NCBI RefSeq assembly: GCF_000689255.1
Contig: NZ_HG964446.1
Coordinates: 1,875,191-1,939,190, forward strand
DNA length: 64,000 nucleotides
Source: Mycobacterium triplex
GTDB lineage: Bacteria; Actinomycetota; Actinomycetes; Mycobacteriales; Mycobacteriaceae
Reading direction: 5' to 3'
Below are positions 17,201 to 25,232 of this stretch, in pieces (positions within the stretch are counted from its first letter, which is position 1; every line of letters starts with the position of its first letter). Below the pieces are notes generated by a model, which was given only the letters and a program-made list of their open reading frames with translations, searched no databases and had not been told where the DNA came from. The position numbers were made by a program, and so were the translations under genes.

Positions 17201-20040
17201 CGATCGTGGCGATCTTGGCGGTGCTGAAATCGGGGTCGGCCTACCTGCCGATGGATCCGGCGGTGCCGGATGCGCGAATCGAGTTCATGCTCGCCGACGC
17301 CGCGCCGATCGCGGCACTGGCCGCCGCGGAGCTGGCCGAGCGGTTCGACGGGTACGGGGTGCCCGTCGTCGGTTTCGACGATCCGGTATCGGATCAGCCG
17401 TGCACCGCGCTGCCGCCGCCGATGCCCGCGGACATCGCCCACATCGTCTACACGTCCGGAACCACGGGCGTGCCCAAGGGCGTTGCGACCAGTCATCACA
17501 ATGTGACTCAGCTACTGGAGTCGCTGCACGTCGGACTGCCATCGGGACCGGGACAGGTGTGGTCGCAGTGGTACTCGTATGCCTTCGACGCCTCGGTGGA
17601 AGAGATCTGGGGCGCGTTGTTGCACGGGTCGCGGCTGCTGATCGTGCCCGAGTCGGTGGCTGCGGTCCCGGAAGACTTCCAGGACTTGCTGATTGGCGAG
17701 CACGTCACCGTGTTGCATCAGACTCCTTCTGCCCTGTCGGCGCTGTCACCGGACGGTTTGGAGTCCGCGGCACTGGTGGTGGCCGCCGAGGCGTGCTCGG
17801 CGGAGTTGGTGGACCGGTGGGCGCCGGGGCGGGTGATGACCAACGCCTACGGGCCGACCGAGACGACGCTGTGTGTGACGGTCAGTGCGCCGTTGAGCGC
17901 CGGATCGGGGACGCCGCCGATCGGTGCGCCGGTGCCCGGGGCGGCATTGTTTGTGCTCGACGGATGGTTGCGCCGGGTCCCGCCGGGCGTGGTGGGCGAA
18001 TTGTATGTGGCCGGGCATGGTCTGGGGGCCGGATATCTCGGCCGCGGCGGGTTGACGGCGTCGCGATTTGTGGCTTGCCCGTTCGCTTCGGGGGTGCGGA
18101 TGTACCGCACCGGTGACCTGGTCCGCTGGGGAGCCGACGGGCAGTTGCAGTATTTGGGGCGCGCCGATGAGCAGGTCAAGATCCGCGGCTACCGCATCGA
18201 ATTGGGCGAAATCCAAGCGGCGCTGAGCGATCTGGATGGGGTCGAAGCGGCGGTCGTGGTGGTTCGTGAGGACCGCCCGGGCCACAAACGGTTGGTCGGC
18301 TATGTCACCGGGGTGGTCGACGTCGTCGGTGCGCGAGCCCGGTTGGCCACGCGATTGCCGGCCTACATGGTGCCGGCCGCCATTGTGGTTCTCGAAGCAT
18401 TGCCGTTGACGGTCAACGGAAAACTCGACATCCGCGCGCTGCCGGAACCGCAATACCAGCACACCGAGTACCGGGCTCCGAGTAATGCGGTCGAGGAAAC
18501 CCTGGCCGGCATTTACGCCCAGACCCTGGGCCTCGTACGGGTGGGGGTCGACGATTCGTTCTTCGACCTCGGCGGAGACAGCATCTCGGCCATGCGCCTG
18601 ATCGCCGCGACCAACAAGGTCCTCGACACCCGGCTCAGCGTCCGCATCCTGTTCGACGCGCCGTCGGTAAGCGCCTTGAGCCACCAGGTGTACACCCACA
18701 CCGTCGATCCGCGTTATGTGGCCGTGCACGGCACCGACGCGACCGAGATCCACGCCGCCGACCTCACCCTCGACAAATTCCTAGACGCCGCAACGCTTTC
18801 CGCGGCCGACGCATTGCCGGGCCCGGGCGCCGAGGTGCGCACCGTGCTGTTGACCGGCGCGACCGGCTTCCTCGGGCGCTACCTGGTGCTGCAATGGCTC
18901 GAACAGCTGGAACTGGTCGACGGCACGCTGGTCTGTCTGGTGCGCGGCAAGTCCGATGAGGATGCGCTGCATCGCCTGGAGAAGATCTTCGACAGCGGGG
19001 ATCCGCAGTTGCTGGACCACTTCCAGCAACTGGCAGCCGGTCATCTGCGCGTCGTGGCGGGGGACAAGGCCGAAGCCCGGCTGGGCCTCGACGGGCCGAC
19101 GTGGCAGGAACTGGCCGAAACCGTCGACCTGATCGTCGATTCGGCCGCGGTGGTCAACGGTGTGCTGCCCTATAGCGAACTGTTCGGACCCAACGTCGGC
19201 GGCACCGCCGAGCTGATTCGCTTGGCGCTGACGACGAAACTCAAGCCCTACACCTACGTGTCGACGGCCAACGTGGGCGACCCCGTCGAGCGGTCGGCGT
19301 TCACCGAGGAAGCCGACATCCGGGTCATCAGCCCGACACGCATCAACGACGGCGGCCCCGTCAACGGCTACGCCAACAGCAAGTGGGCCGGTGAGGTGTT
19401 GCTGCGTGAAGCCCACCAGCTGTTCGGGCTGCCGGTGCTGGTGTTCCGCAGCGGAATGATCCTGGCCGGCACCAGTTACCGGGGCCAGCTCAACGTCTCG
19501 GACTTGGTCACGCGGATGGTGCTGAGCCTGATGGCCACCGGCGTCGCGCCCGGTTCGTTCTACCGGCGCGACGCCAACGGCAACCGGCAACGGGCGCACT
19601 ACGACGGGCTGCCCGTCGAATTCGTGGCCGAGGCGATCGCCACGCTCGGCGCTCAAACCGTCGACGGGTTCGAGACCTATCACGTGATGAACCCGCACGA
19701 TGACGGCATCGGGCTCGACGAGTATGTGGACTGGCTGATCGAAGCCGGCTATCCGATCGAGCGCATCCACGATTTCGACGAATGGCTGCGGCGGTTCGAG
19801 GCAGGCCTGCGAGCCCTGCCCGATCGGCAGCGGCAGCACAGCGTGCTGCAGATACTGCACGCGGTCGGCCCGGAATATGCGCGGCCCGCAACGCCGATCC
19901 GCGGCGCGTCGGCGTCGACCGACAGGTTCCGTGCCGCGGTGCAAGAGGCCAAGATCGGGCCCGACAACGACATCCCGCACGTCACGGCGCCGATCATCAT
20001 CAAGTACGTCACCGACCTGCAATTGCTCGGACTGCTCTAG
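11206..20040 (+). CDS. Two-module NRPS: C-A-PCP-E-C-A-PCP-reductase
   Basis: 2,944 residues. Domains in order: condensation (HHVLLDG ~141); adenylation ~448-925 ([11 protein letters not shown] ~594, NAYGPTETT ~725, NGKLD ~919); carrier (DLGGDSI ~971); epimerisation ([10 protein letters not shown] ~1147); condensation (HHIVLDGW ~1628); adenylation ~1937-2410; carrier (DLGGDSI ~2456); thioester reductase from ~2547 ([13 protein letters not shown], then [11 protein letters not shown] ~2720). Both A domains give the same hand-read code, DAESVAALCK, resembling lysine-type codes such as DAESIGSVCK of bacitracin synthetase. The intact first C domain suggests an acylated start. The expected product is an acyl D-,L- dipeptide of basic residues released as aldehyde or alcohol. 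The FxbA-like gene and IdeR-like box suggest a siderophore. Confidence 0.95.
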   Translation: MLDYGTQQDTLGSLTPAQRSIWVAQELRPEVPYNFAGYVEIDHDVDAEKLMAACESAATRFGTPCARLDLDDGEPVFMLDHAVPQTLHCVDLRAESDAVAAARSWMDDDYRRPVDLIRDRLTNFVLLRISDKLCYFYVRAHHVLLDGYGAYSFLRHVADVYSGAPAKTGEVDFSEFALIRAADEKYRRSSRSQTDAEFWQGVLRGSPEVVDLSGRQRSVAPRHPMVCELACPQSRFDVARVVAAMAVFLAKTTGRQTVSLSLPVSARTTAALKNCAGMVSNMVPLLIDVADNDTIGALTDRVGKAVVGALRHQQFRRFPDIMGNRLDTNLEFGPTVNVLDFAAPLYFGPSEAVCNILSNFPIQDIAVNIYPQLGDGAPRVHFAWNPDRYADDEIARHIARLESLFDRLLVADPSVVVGEVALLDDNERARLDLLGNRVVLDRPVIGASIPELFAAQVVRTPEAVAISCAGRSMTYRELDESSNRLAHLLVERGAGPGRCVAVLFSRSAEAIVAILAVLKSGAAYLPIDSAVPDSRIEFMLADATPIAAISTAELAGRFGGHALPVIDVEDPGIDSQSSAALPVPAADDVAHIVYTSGTTGIPKGVATTHHNVTQLLGPLHMGLPSGPGQVWSQWYSYAFDASVEEIWGALLHGSRLLIVPESVAAVPDDFQDLLIAERVTVLHQTPSAVSALSPEGLAAAALVVAAEPCAVELVDRWAPGRVMTNAYGPTETTLCVTVSVPLRAGAGVVPIGVPIPGAALFVLDARLRPVPPGVIGELYVAGWGVGLGYLRRAGLTASRFVACPFASGQRMYRTGDLVCWGPDGQLRYIGRADEQVKVRGYRIELGEIQSALSGLDGVEAAVVVVREDRPGDKRLVGYVTEAVPGLVEVDAARTRLAERLPAYMVPAAVVVVAALPLTVNGKLDTRALPAPEYRDAEYRAPSNAVEEILAAIYAEVLGLDRVGIDDSFFDLGGDSILSMRIVARARAAGVLCRPRDIFVEQTVAGLARVATIVTAGDDVVDEGVGPVVATPIMRWLHGVDGPVDQFNQTIVVQAPCGVTDADVSVVLQALLDRHGMLRLYVDDDGAGQWSLHVPEPGSVRAHDCLHITAALSDAALVEARSRLNPAAGVMLSALWITSTSQLALVVHHLAVDGVSWRILLEDLNIAWAQHRSGRPAALPAGGTSFARWSSLLGQHARHPDVTTHAEVWRNIATTPAALPAAQPDVDTYANAGKLSLTLDAETTRTLLGEVPAAFHAGVQDILVIAFGLALAELLGTGGAPIGIDVEGHGRHELPGAQVDLSRTVGWFTAKYPVAISVGELDWAQVTGGELALGAVIKDAKEQLRALPDGVTYGLLRYLNDEVDLSGPDPAIAFNYLGRLGGLAELTEDLWRPAVTASTAVAAATAVPMPLSHTLTLDAGTLEGEDGPRLHASWTWAPTALNHARVDRLSQLWFEALAGICAHVRRGGGGLTPSDILPARLTQQQIGDLEQQHAIADVLPLTPLQQGLYFHATLAQSSGADPYAPQLDISMAGQLDWVRLCEAVHAVVARHPNLAARFCLDPPVQIIPADPAPAWQYVDLRGGTDIEGQIQRLCADERAAVCDLANPPVFRAALIRTAPDRYRFVLTNHHIVLDGWSLPIVLQEIFASYRGQRLPAPVPFRKFVAWLANRDTDAAATAWREVLSGFDTPTLVGSRDAQGQRGRASLRLSQQATQALAQLARAHHTTVNTVLQAGWAQLLMWLTGQHDVVFGATVSGRPTDVPGAESIVGLLINTVPVRARTTAATTAAELLEQLHRAHNDTLEHQQLALSDIHRGTGHDRLFDTLFVYENYPIDATASAGLGELAITRFTSNESTHYPLTLQATPGSEMGLSIEYDCDRFDAESVGALIDRLQRILAAMVDDPSRRLSSVDVLDATERARLDAVGNRAVLDRPALGASIPELFAAQVVRTPEAVAISCAGRSMTYRELDESSNRLAHLLVGLGAGPGECAAVLFPRSAEAIVAILAVLKSGSAYLPMDPAVPDARIEFMLADAAPIAALAAAELAERFDGYGVPVVGFDDPVSDQPCTALPPPMPADIAHIVYTSGTTGVPKGVATSHHNVTQLLESLHVGLPSGPGQVWSQWYSYAFDASVEEIWGALLHGSRLLIVPESVAAVPEDFQDLLIGEHVTVLHQTPSALSALSPDGLESAALVVAAEACSAELVDRWAPGRVMTNAYGPTETTLCVTVSAPLSAGSGTPPIGAPVPGAALFVLDGWLRRVPPGVVGELYVAGHGLGAGYLGRGGLTASRFVACPFASGVRMYRTGDLVRWGADGQLQYLGRADEQVKIRGYRIELGEIQAALSDLDGVEAAVVVVREDRPGHKRLVGYVTGVVDVVGARARLATRLPAYMVPAAIVVLEALPLTVNGKLDIRALPEPQYQHTEYRAPSNAVEETLAGIYAQTLGLVRVGVDDSFFDLGGDSISAMRLIAATNKVLDTRLSVRILFDAPSVSALSHQVYTHTVDPRYVAVHGTDATEIHAADLTLDKFLDAATLSAADALPGPGAEVRTVLLTGATGFLGRYLVLQWLEQLELVDGTLVCLVRGKSDEDALHRLEKIFDSGDPQLLDHFQQLAAGHLRVVAGDKAEARLGLDGPTWQELAETVDLIVDSAAVVNGVLPYSELFGPNVGGTAELIRLALTTKLKPYTYVSTANVGDPVERSAFTEEADIRVISPTRINDGGPVNGYANSKWAGEVLLREAHQLFGLPVLVFRSGMILAGTSYRGQLNVSDLVTRMVLSLMATGVAPGSFYRRDANGNRQRAHYDGLPVEFVAEAIATLGAQTVDGFETYHVMNPHDDGIGLDEYVDWLIEAGYPIERIHDFDEWLRRFEAGLRALPDRQRQHSVLQILHAVGPEYARPATPIRGASASTDRFRAAVQEAKIGPDNDIPHVTAPIIIKYVTDLQLLGLL
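12541..18210 (+). repeat. Near-identical adenylation-domain repeats within the NRPS gene
   Basis: About 12541-13740 and 17008-18205 are direct repeats about 4,467 bases apart, with long identical stretches (for example around 12590-12690 against 17057-17157). They encode the two A domains. Such similarity indicates recent duplication or gene conversion and explains why both modules carry the same specificity code. Confidence 0.85.
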
Positions 20041-20090
20041 CCTTTCGATAACGGTCCGTTCGCCGGCCGCAACGTCGTACGCTCGTTGCG

Positions 20091-21143
20091 ATGCTGGCGA
20101 AGTCCGAGATCCGGTTCCTGCGCGTCGGCGACCGCCGCGTGGCGTTCGACGTACGCGGAGACGGTCCTCCGCTTGTCGCTCCCGCGTGGTGGGTCAGCCA
20201 TCTCGAGCTCGACTGGGAAAGTGCCGGCTTTCGGCGATTCTGGGAAGTCGTCGCCGACGGATACACGCTGATCCGCTACGACCGCTTCGGCGTCGGCATG
20301 TCCGACCGCGCGGTGCGAGATTCGGATCTGACGCTGGACGGGGAAGTGGCGATGCTGCGCGCGCTTGTCGACGAGCTGGGCTACGAGCGCGTCTCGCTGC
20401 TGGGCGGGTCCTGTGGCAGTTGCACCGCAATCGCTTTTGCCGCAACGTATCCCGAGCGCGTCGACCGGTTGGTGCTATACGGGTCCTACGCCGACGGCTC
20501 GGCGATCACCGCACCCGAAGTGGGCGACGCGATCGTCGCGGCGGTGCGCGCGCATTGGGGACTGGGCTCTCGTCTGCTCAGCAACATGTTCCTCGGTGCC
20601 GCCGAATCTGTGGAGCACGAACGCTTTGCGCGGTTGCAGCGTGAGGCGGCGACCGCCGAGGCCGCCGCCGCGTTGTTGGGCCTGGTCTATCGCCTCGACG
20701 TACGGGCACACCTTCCCAAGATCTGCTCCCCGACGCTGGTCGTGCATCGACGCGGCGATCGGGCAGTGCCCTACCGGCTGGGCCGTGAGGTCGCGGCCGC
20801 GATCCCGGGCGCCGCGTTGAGCTCGCTGCCCGGGAGCGCGCACTTCCCCTGGCACGGTGACGTGGACTCCGTCGCACGCGCATGCCGCGCGGCGCTGGGG
20901 CCGCTGGGATCCCCGTCACCGTCGCCGCGGCACCCGAACGAGCCGGAGCCCATCAAACTTTCGGCCCGGGAACGCGAGATCCTCGCGTGCCTTGCGCGCG
21001 GCCTGCACGATCGCGAGATCGCCGAGCATCTCGTGCTGAGCCCACATACGGTGCACCGCCATGTCGCGAACATCCGCCGCAAGCTGGGAAGTACCTCGCG
21101 CACGGCCGCCGTCGCCGAGGCCGCGCGCCTCGGACTTCTTTGA
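20091..21143 (+). CDS. Alpha/beta hydrolase fused to a LuxR-type DNA-binding domain
   Basis: 350 residues. Residues ~1-265 are an alpha/beta hydrolase with the nucleophile elbow LLGGSCGSCTA and a C-terminal GSAHFPWHGD carrying the likely catalytic His. Residues ~285-350 are a LuxR-family helix-turn-helix (LSAREREILACLARGLHDRE, then VLSPHTVHRHVANIRRKLG). The fusion suggests a regulator whose hydrolase domain senses or modifies a small ligand. It starts 50 bases after the NRPS stop on the same strand, so it may be part of the NRPS transcription unit or regulate it. The ligand is unknown. Confidence 0.85.
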   Translation: MLAKSEIRFLRVGDRRVAFDVRGDGPPLVAPAWWVSHLELDWESAGFRRFWEVVADGYTLIRYDRFGVGMSDRAVRDSDLTLDGEVAMLRALVDELGYERVSLLGGSCGSCTAIAFAATYPERVDRLVLYGSYADGSAITAPEVGDAIVAAVRAHWGLGSRLLSNMFLGAAESVEHERFARLQREAATAEAAAALLGLVYRLDVRAHLPKICSPTLVVHRRGDRAVPYRLGREVAAAIPGAALSSLPGSAHFPWHGDVDSVARACRAALGPLGSPSPSPRHPNEPEPIKLSAREREILACLARGLHDREIAEHLVLSPHTVHRHVANIRRKLGSTSRTAAVAEAARLGLL

Positions 21144-21223
21144 CCTAGCCGAAACGGGCCATCGGCCGAAGATGGCCGTGTTGGGCGATGCGCACACCCG
21201 GCGGCCATCTCTACGGTTTCGCC

Positions 21224-21880
21224 ATGACAGAGACCACGACCGAACCGGTAGCGCGCCCGTCGTCCGCGGCTTGGTTGCGAATCATGGCGCTGGTGTACGA
21301 CCCGTTCGTGTGGCTCGGCGAGCTGGCAGGTATGCGCGGGCGGCGTCGAGCGCTGGTGCGTGGGGCGCGCGGGCGCGTCGTCGAGATCGGTGCGGGCACG
21401 GGGCTGAACCTCGCGCACTATCCCGACGGCATCGATGATCTCGTGCTGATGGAGCCCGAGCCGGCCATGCGCCGTAAGCTTGCGCGCCGCTCGCAGCGGT
21501 ATGCCCGCCCGGCGCGGATCGTCAATGCGCCCGCGGAATGCTTGCCGCTGACCGATGAATCCGTGGATACCGTGGTCTCGACCCTGGTTCTGTGCACCGT
21601 CAGGGACCCCGAACGCGCGTTGCGCGAGATCGCTCGGGTGTTGCGCCCCGGCGGGCAGTTGTTGTTCGTCGAACACGTGCGGGCGAATTCCCGGTGGCTT
21701 GCGGCGTGGCAGGACTACCTGTTCCGTCCTTGGCGCGCCTTCGCCGGCGGGTGTTGCTGCAACCGCCCGACCGAAGAACTGATGCGCGCCTGCGGATTTG
21801 CTGTGACGGCCGAGAATGCCGTGTGGCGCGGAATGCCGCGAATCGTCCATCCGCTCTTGATCGGCAGGGCGATTCGCTAG
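21224..21880 (+). CDS. Class I SAM-dependent methyltransferase
   Basis: 218 residues with the SAM-binding motif I VVEIGAGTGLNLAHYP, the acidic post-motif EPEPAM, and motif-III-like ALREIARVLRPGGQLLFVEH. This is the Methyltransf_11/UbiE-like type. The N-terminal hydrophobic stretch (IMALVYDPFVWLGELAG) and the C-terminal CCC motif (AGGCCCNRP) resemble METTL7/thiol methyltransferase-like proteins. ATG 21224 gives a protein without the arginine-rich upstream extension. Substrate unknown. Confidence 0.82.
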   Translation: MTETTTEPVARPSSAAWLRIMALVYDPFVWLGELAGMRGRRRALVRGARGRVVEIGAGTGLNLAHYPDGIDDLVLMEPEPAMRRKLARRSQRYARPARIVNAPAECLPLTDESVDTVVSTLVLCTVRDPERALREIARVLRPGGQLLFVEHVRANSRWLAAWQDYLFRPWRAFAGGCCCNRPTEELMRACGFAVTAENAVWRGMPRIVHPLLIGRAIR

Positions 21881-22098
21881 CCCCATTCTGACTACCGGCG
21901 TTTTCATCACAGTTCCCCGAATTCGGCATGTGACTTGGGTCGCTAGCATCGGTGGACGTGCCGAGAAATGATCGGCAGAAGCTCCACAACGCATCGTCAA
22001 GACACTGCCGGATGTTTCTGTCTTGCTTACTAATTGGCTACTGACAGGAAACGGCCCAGCGATCTGATGCGCGAGGAGCCCGCTGTGGAAAGAGGACA

Positions 22099-23481
22099 AT
22101 GGAGTCTGCTGGAGTACTGTCGCGCGATCGAATTGTTGCCGGCCCAGGCTGGAGTAGGTGGCTCGTTCCGCCCGCCGCGCTCTCGATACACCTAGCGATC
22201 GGAAGCGTCTATTCCTGGAGCGTTTTCAAGCTTCCACTGCACGAAACACTGGGAGCATCAGGGCTTTTGAGCGCCATGCCGTTCACGCTGGGCATTGTCA
22301 TGCTGGGCGTGTCGGCGGCCGTCTTCGGCACGGCGGTGGACCGTCGAGGCCCCCGTTGGGCGATGTTCGTGGCGACCGCGTGTTTTTGCGGCGGTTTGCT
22401 GGTCGCTGCGTTGGCGGCCGAGGTCGGCCAGATGTGGCTGGTCATCCTCGGCTACGGTGTCATAGGTGGCATCGGCCTCGGAATCGGTTACATCTCACCG
22501 GTTTCCACCTTGATGAAGTGGTTTCCCGACCGGCCAGGGATGGCGACCGGCTTCGCCATCATGGGCTTCGGCGGCGGGGCGCTGATCGCCTCTCCGTGGT
22601 CGTCGGAGTTGATGAAGTGGTTTGGCACCGACCGGCACGGCCTGGCGGCGACGTTCTTGGTCATGGGTGTGGTGTACGCCGTCTTGATGTCGTTGGGAGT
22701 CCTGCTGATCCGCGTTCCACCGCACGAATGGGACCCACCCGTCGTCCGGGTCGCCGCGTCGAAGATGCCGCATGCCGCCGGGCCCGATCGCACCGCCAAT
22801 GAAGCGATCAAGACCCCCCAGTTCTGGTTGCTGTGGATTGTGCTGTGCTTCAACGTCACTGCGGGAATCGGCATTCTGGAACGGGCCGCACCCATCTATC
22901 GGGACTACTTTCCCCATGCCGCGTCTCCCGCGGCATTGACCGCGGCCGCGGCGGGATTTGTCGCGATGCTTTCGTTGGCGAACTCGTCGGGACGGTTACT
23001 GTGGTCCGCGGCCTCGGATGCGGTCGGCCGCAAGAACATGTACCGGCTCTACCTCGGCGTGGGTGCGATCCTTTACGCCGTGTTGATCATCGCGCAAAAC
23101 GCAAGCAAGCCATTGTTTCTGATGGTGTGCATTCTGCTGTTGTCGTTCTACGGCGCGGGGTTCGCGACGGTGCCGGCCTACCTGCGTGACCTGTTCGGCT
23201 ACCTCGAAGTCGGGGCGATCCACGGCAGGCTGCTCACCGCGTGGTCGACCGCGGGTGTGCTGGGGCCGGTGATCGTCAATGCGATCGCGGACAACCGCAT
23301 TGCTGCTCATGTGGTCGGCCCCGAGCGTTACCGGTGGTCGTTCATGATCATGGTGATCCTGTTGCTGATCGGCGTGGTCTGCAACGAGCTGATTCGTACT
23401 CCCCGGCCGCCCAGCTTCATTGTCTCGGCGGTGGATACGCGAAAGCCCGAGTGCGTGATTTCTGGAGAGGCTGCGCAATGA
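22099..23481 (+). CDS. MFS transporter of the oxalate:formate antiporter (OFA) family
   Basis: 460 residues, about 12 membrane segments. The opening PPAALSIHLAIGSVYSWSVF and the loop IGLGIGYISPVSTLMKWFPD are characteristic of the OFA family. The family exchanges small mono- or dicarboxylates across the inner membrane. ATG 22099 follows AAAGAGGAC. The last codon overlaps the ATG of the 45-residue partner gene (ATGA), so both are coupled. The substrate is not decided by sequence; OFA proteins of actinobacteria are mostly untested. Confidence 0.9.
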   Translation: MESAGVLSRDRIVAGPGWSRWLVPPAALSIHLAIGSVYSWSVFKLPLHETLGASGLLSAMPFTLGIVMLGVSAAVFGTAVDRRGPRWAMFVATACFCGGLLVAALAAEVGQMWLVILGYGVIGGIGLGIGYISPVSTLMKWFPDRPGMATGFAIMGFGGGALIASPWSSELMKWFGTDRHGLAATFLVMGVVYAVLMSLGVLLIRVPPHEWDPPVVRVAASKMPHAAGPDRTANEAIKTPQFWLLWIVLCFNVTAGIGILERAAPIYRDYFPHAASPAALTAAAAGFVAMLSLANSSGRLLWSAASDAVGRKNMYRLYLGVGAILYAVLIIAQNASKPLFLMVCILLLSFYGAGFATVPAYLRDLFGYLEVGAIHGRLLTAWSTAGVLGPVIVNAIADNRIAAHVVGPERYRWSFMIMVILLLIGVVCNELIRTPRPPSFIVSAVDTRKPECVISGEAAQ

Positions 23482-23615
23482 GCGACCAAACGATCACGGC
23501 GACATCGCCCCGTGCCAAGCTGCTGGGCTTGGTCAGCTGGTTGTGGGTGGGCGTCCCATTCACCTATGGCCTCTACGAGCTGGTGGCGAAGATCCCGGCT
23601 TTGTTTACCAACTGA
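23478..23615 (+). CDS. Small membrane partner of the OFA transporter (45 residues)
   Basis: This short gene begins with ATG 23478 inside the stop of the transporter gene and encodes 45 residues: a polar N terminus, one membrane helix (LLGLVSWLWVGVPFTYGLYE) and a short tail ending ALFTN. Coupled single-helix proteins of this type are known next to OFA family transporters and are annotated as MFS transporter small subunit. It is likely co-produced in fixed ratio with the transporter and may stabilise or gate it. Confidence 0.78.
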   Translation: MSDQTITATSPRAKLLGLVSWLWVGVPFTYGLYELVAKIPALFTN

Positions 23616-23654
23616 TCGGGAATAGCGCGGCGCGGGTTGCGCGTTCAGCCGGCC

Positions 23655-24083
23655 ATGGGTTCTTTCACCGAGAGCGAGCGTCAGGAATTCCTCGAAGCCA
23701 AGCACGTCGGCGTCTTGTCGGTGGCCGCCGACGAGGGCCGTCCCCCGGCGAGCGTCCCGATATGGTACGACTACGCACCGGGCGGAAACATCCGGATCAA
23801 CACCGGAGCCTCGTCGCGGAAGGTCAAGCTCATCGACCGGGCCGGGGTGGTGACGCTGGTCGTGCAGCGTGAAGATCCTCCGTATCAATATGTGGTCGTG
23901 GAGGGCACCGTGGTCGAGACCACCAGGCCGACCCCCCTGGCCGTGCGGGAAGAGATCGCGATCCGCTACCTCGGCGAGGAGGGCGGCCGCGCATTCGTGA
24001 GCAGCATCGAGAATCAGGAAAATGTGTTGTTCACCGTGCGTCCGGACCGCTGGATCACCGCCGATTTCTCCGGTGAGCTCTAA
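23655..24083 (+). CDS. Pyridoxamine 5'-phosphate oxidase family flavin/F420-binding protein
   Basis: 142 residues forming a split beta-barrel typical of PNPOx-like proteins: FLEAKHVGVLSVAADEGRPP, ASVPIWYDYAPGGNIRI, SRKVKLIDRAGVVTLVVQ, YQYVVVEGTV. Mycobacteria have many such proteins that bind FMN, F420 or heme. ATG 23655 is preferred over the TTG at 23637. It follows the transporter pair by 39 bases but shows no coupling. Cofactor and substrate are not determined. Confidence 0.83.
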   Translation: MGSFTESERQEFLEAKHVGVLSVAADEGRPPASVPIWYDYAPGGNIRINTGASSRKVKLIDRAGVVTLVVQREDPPYQYVVVEGTVVETTRPTPLAVREEIAIRYLGEEGGRAFVSSIENQENVLFTVRPDRWITADFSGEL

Positions 24084-24163
24084 GCGCGTTCCTACCGTGG
24101 CAAACGGTTAAAGGCTCGTCATTTCGGGGGCAACAGGAGGGTCGAGGCGCCGGGCGTATTTGC

Positions 24164-24189
24164 GGTTTGGTGCGCCGTCATGAGGGTAT
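24164..24189 (+). promoter_or_regulatory. SigF-type promoter
   Basis: GGTTT at 24164-24168, a 15-base spacer, then GGGTAT at 24184-24189. This is a perfect match to the mycobacterial SigF consensus as I know it. The ATG of the small membrane protein is 35 bases beyond the -10 element. Confidence 0.72.
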
Positions 24190-24224
24190 TCCGTAACGAC
24201 TTCTCGCTTCGGAAAGGACCTGAG

Positions 24225-24452
24225 ATGTTGCATTCGGTGATTCTTGCCAGTTCGGATCCGCTTGCCGCGGGGCTCATTCTGCGTGGGATCAAGGGCATCT
24301 TCGTCGCCATAGGCAGCGTGATCGCCGCAATAGTCTGTGGTGTCATTGCCGCGATGAAGGGCCGCAATCCGTTAGGGTGGGGACTTCTCGGGCTGTTCTT
24401 CTCCATCCTCACCTTGATCGTCATTATCGTCATTCCGAGCAAGAAGTCGTAG
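24225..24452 (+). CDS. Small two-helix membrane protein
   Basis: 75 residues with two hydrophobic helices (GIFVAIGSVIAAIVCGVIAA and GLLGLFFSILTLIVIIVI) joined by the basic turn MKGRNPLGW, and ending KKS. The size and the xRNPLGWGLLGL turn resemble small envelope proteins of unknown role found in stress regulons. ATG 24225 has GGAAAGGA upstream. A near-perfect SigF-type promoter precedes it, suggesting expression in stress or stationary phase (inference). Confidence 0.72.
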   Translation: MLHSVILASSDPLAAGLILRGIKGIFVAIGSVIAAIVCGVIAAMKGRNPLGWGLLGLFFSILTLIVIIVIPSKKS

Positions 24453-24499
24453 CGCCGCTAGCAAATCGTAGGCTGCCTTTACGATTCCTATCGAATTGC

Positions 24500-25138
24500 G
24501 GTGTCGACGCGCTCGTGCGCGGTCCGACCGCCTGGCAGGCGGTGGCGCATGCGGACATCCCGGACGGCGGTACCGTCGCCGTCGACCTGGTGCCCGAGCG
24601 ACTGGGGCGCCGCCAAGCGCGGCATCCACACCATCGACATGGGGCGGCTGGAAAATTCTCCTGGTGACGCGATCCGGGCCCTGACCGATGGGCGCGGTCC
24701 GGACTCGGTGATCGACGCGGTGGGCATGGAGGCGCACGGTTCCCCGGTTGCCAAGTTCGCTCAGCAGGCCACCGCGGTGTTACCGATGCCATCGCCAAGC
24801 GAATGCTGCAGACCGCGGGCGTGGACCGGCTGAGCGCGCTGCACTCCGCGATCGACATCGTGCGGCGCGGCGGAACGATCTCGCTGGTGGGCGTATACGG
24901 CGGGATGGCCGATCCGCTGCCGATGCTCACGCTCTTCGACAAGCAGGTGACCCTGCGCATGGGGCAGGCCGACGTGAAGAGATGGGTCGATGACATCATG
25001 CCGCTGCTGACCGACGACGACCCGCTCGGCGTCGACGAGTTCGCCACCCACGTGTTGCCGGTCGACCAGGCCCCGCACGCCTACGACATCTTCCAGAAGA
25101 AGCAGGACGGAGCCGTAAAGGTTGTGCTCAAGCCATGA
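24500..25138 (+). pseudogene. Zinc-type alcohol dehydrogenase, decayed
   Basis: Fragments of a medium-chain dehydrogenase appear in different frames. AWQAVAHADIPDGG comes first. DLVPERL follows almost at once, with the NAD-binding glycine-rich segment missing. Then come DAIRALTDGRGPDSVIDAVG and, in a third frame, VDRLSALHSAIDIVRRGG through to KKQDGAVKVVLKP ending at TGA 25138. At least one internal deletion and several frameshifts are needed, and the catalytic zinc-binding N terminus is absent. The gene is inactive. Confidence 0.85.
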
Positions 25139-25232
25139 GCGGGCGAAAGGCCAGGAGTCGCGAAATAGCAAGTGCCCTAAGGCGTTTCGAATGATGGTTT
25201 GATTGCCGCATGTCTCGGGTATCAAGTGCGCC

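Noticed and set aside
11206-20040. NRPS as a mycobactin (mbt) or glycopeptidolipid synthetase
   Set aside because: No salicylate, polyketide or sugar genes are nearby, and the module count and reductase end do not fit either pathway.
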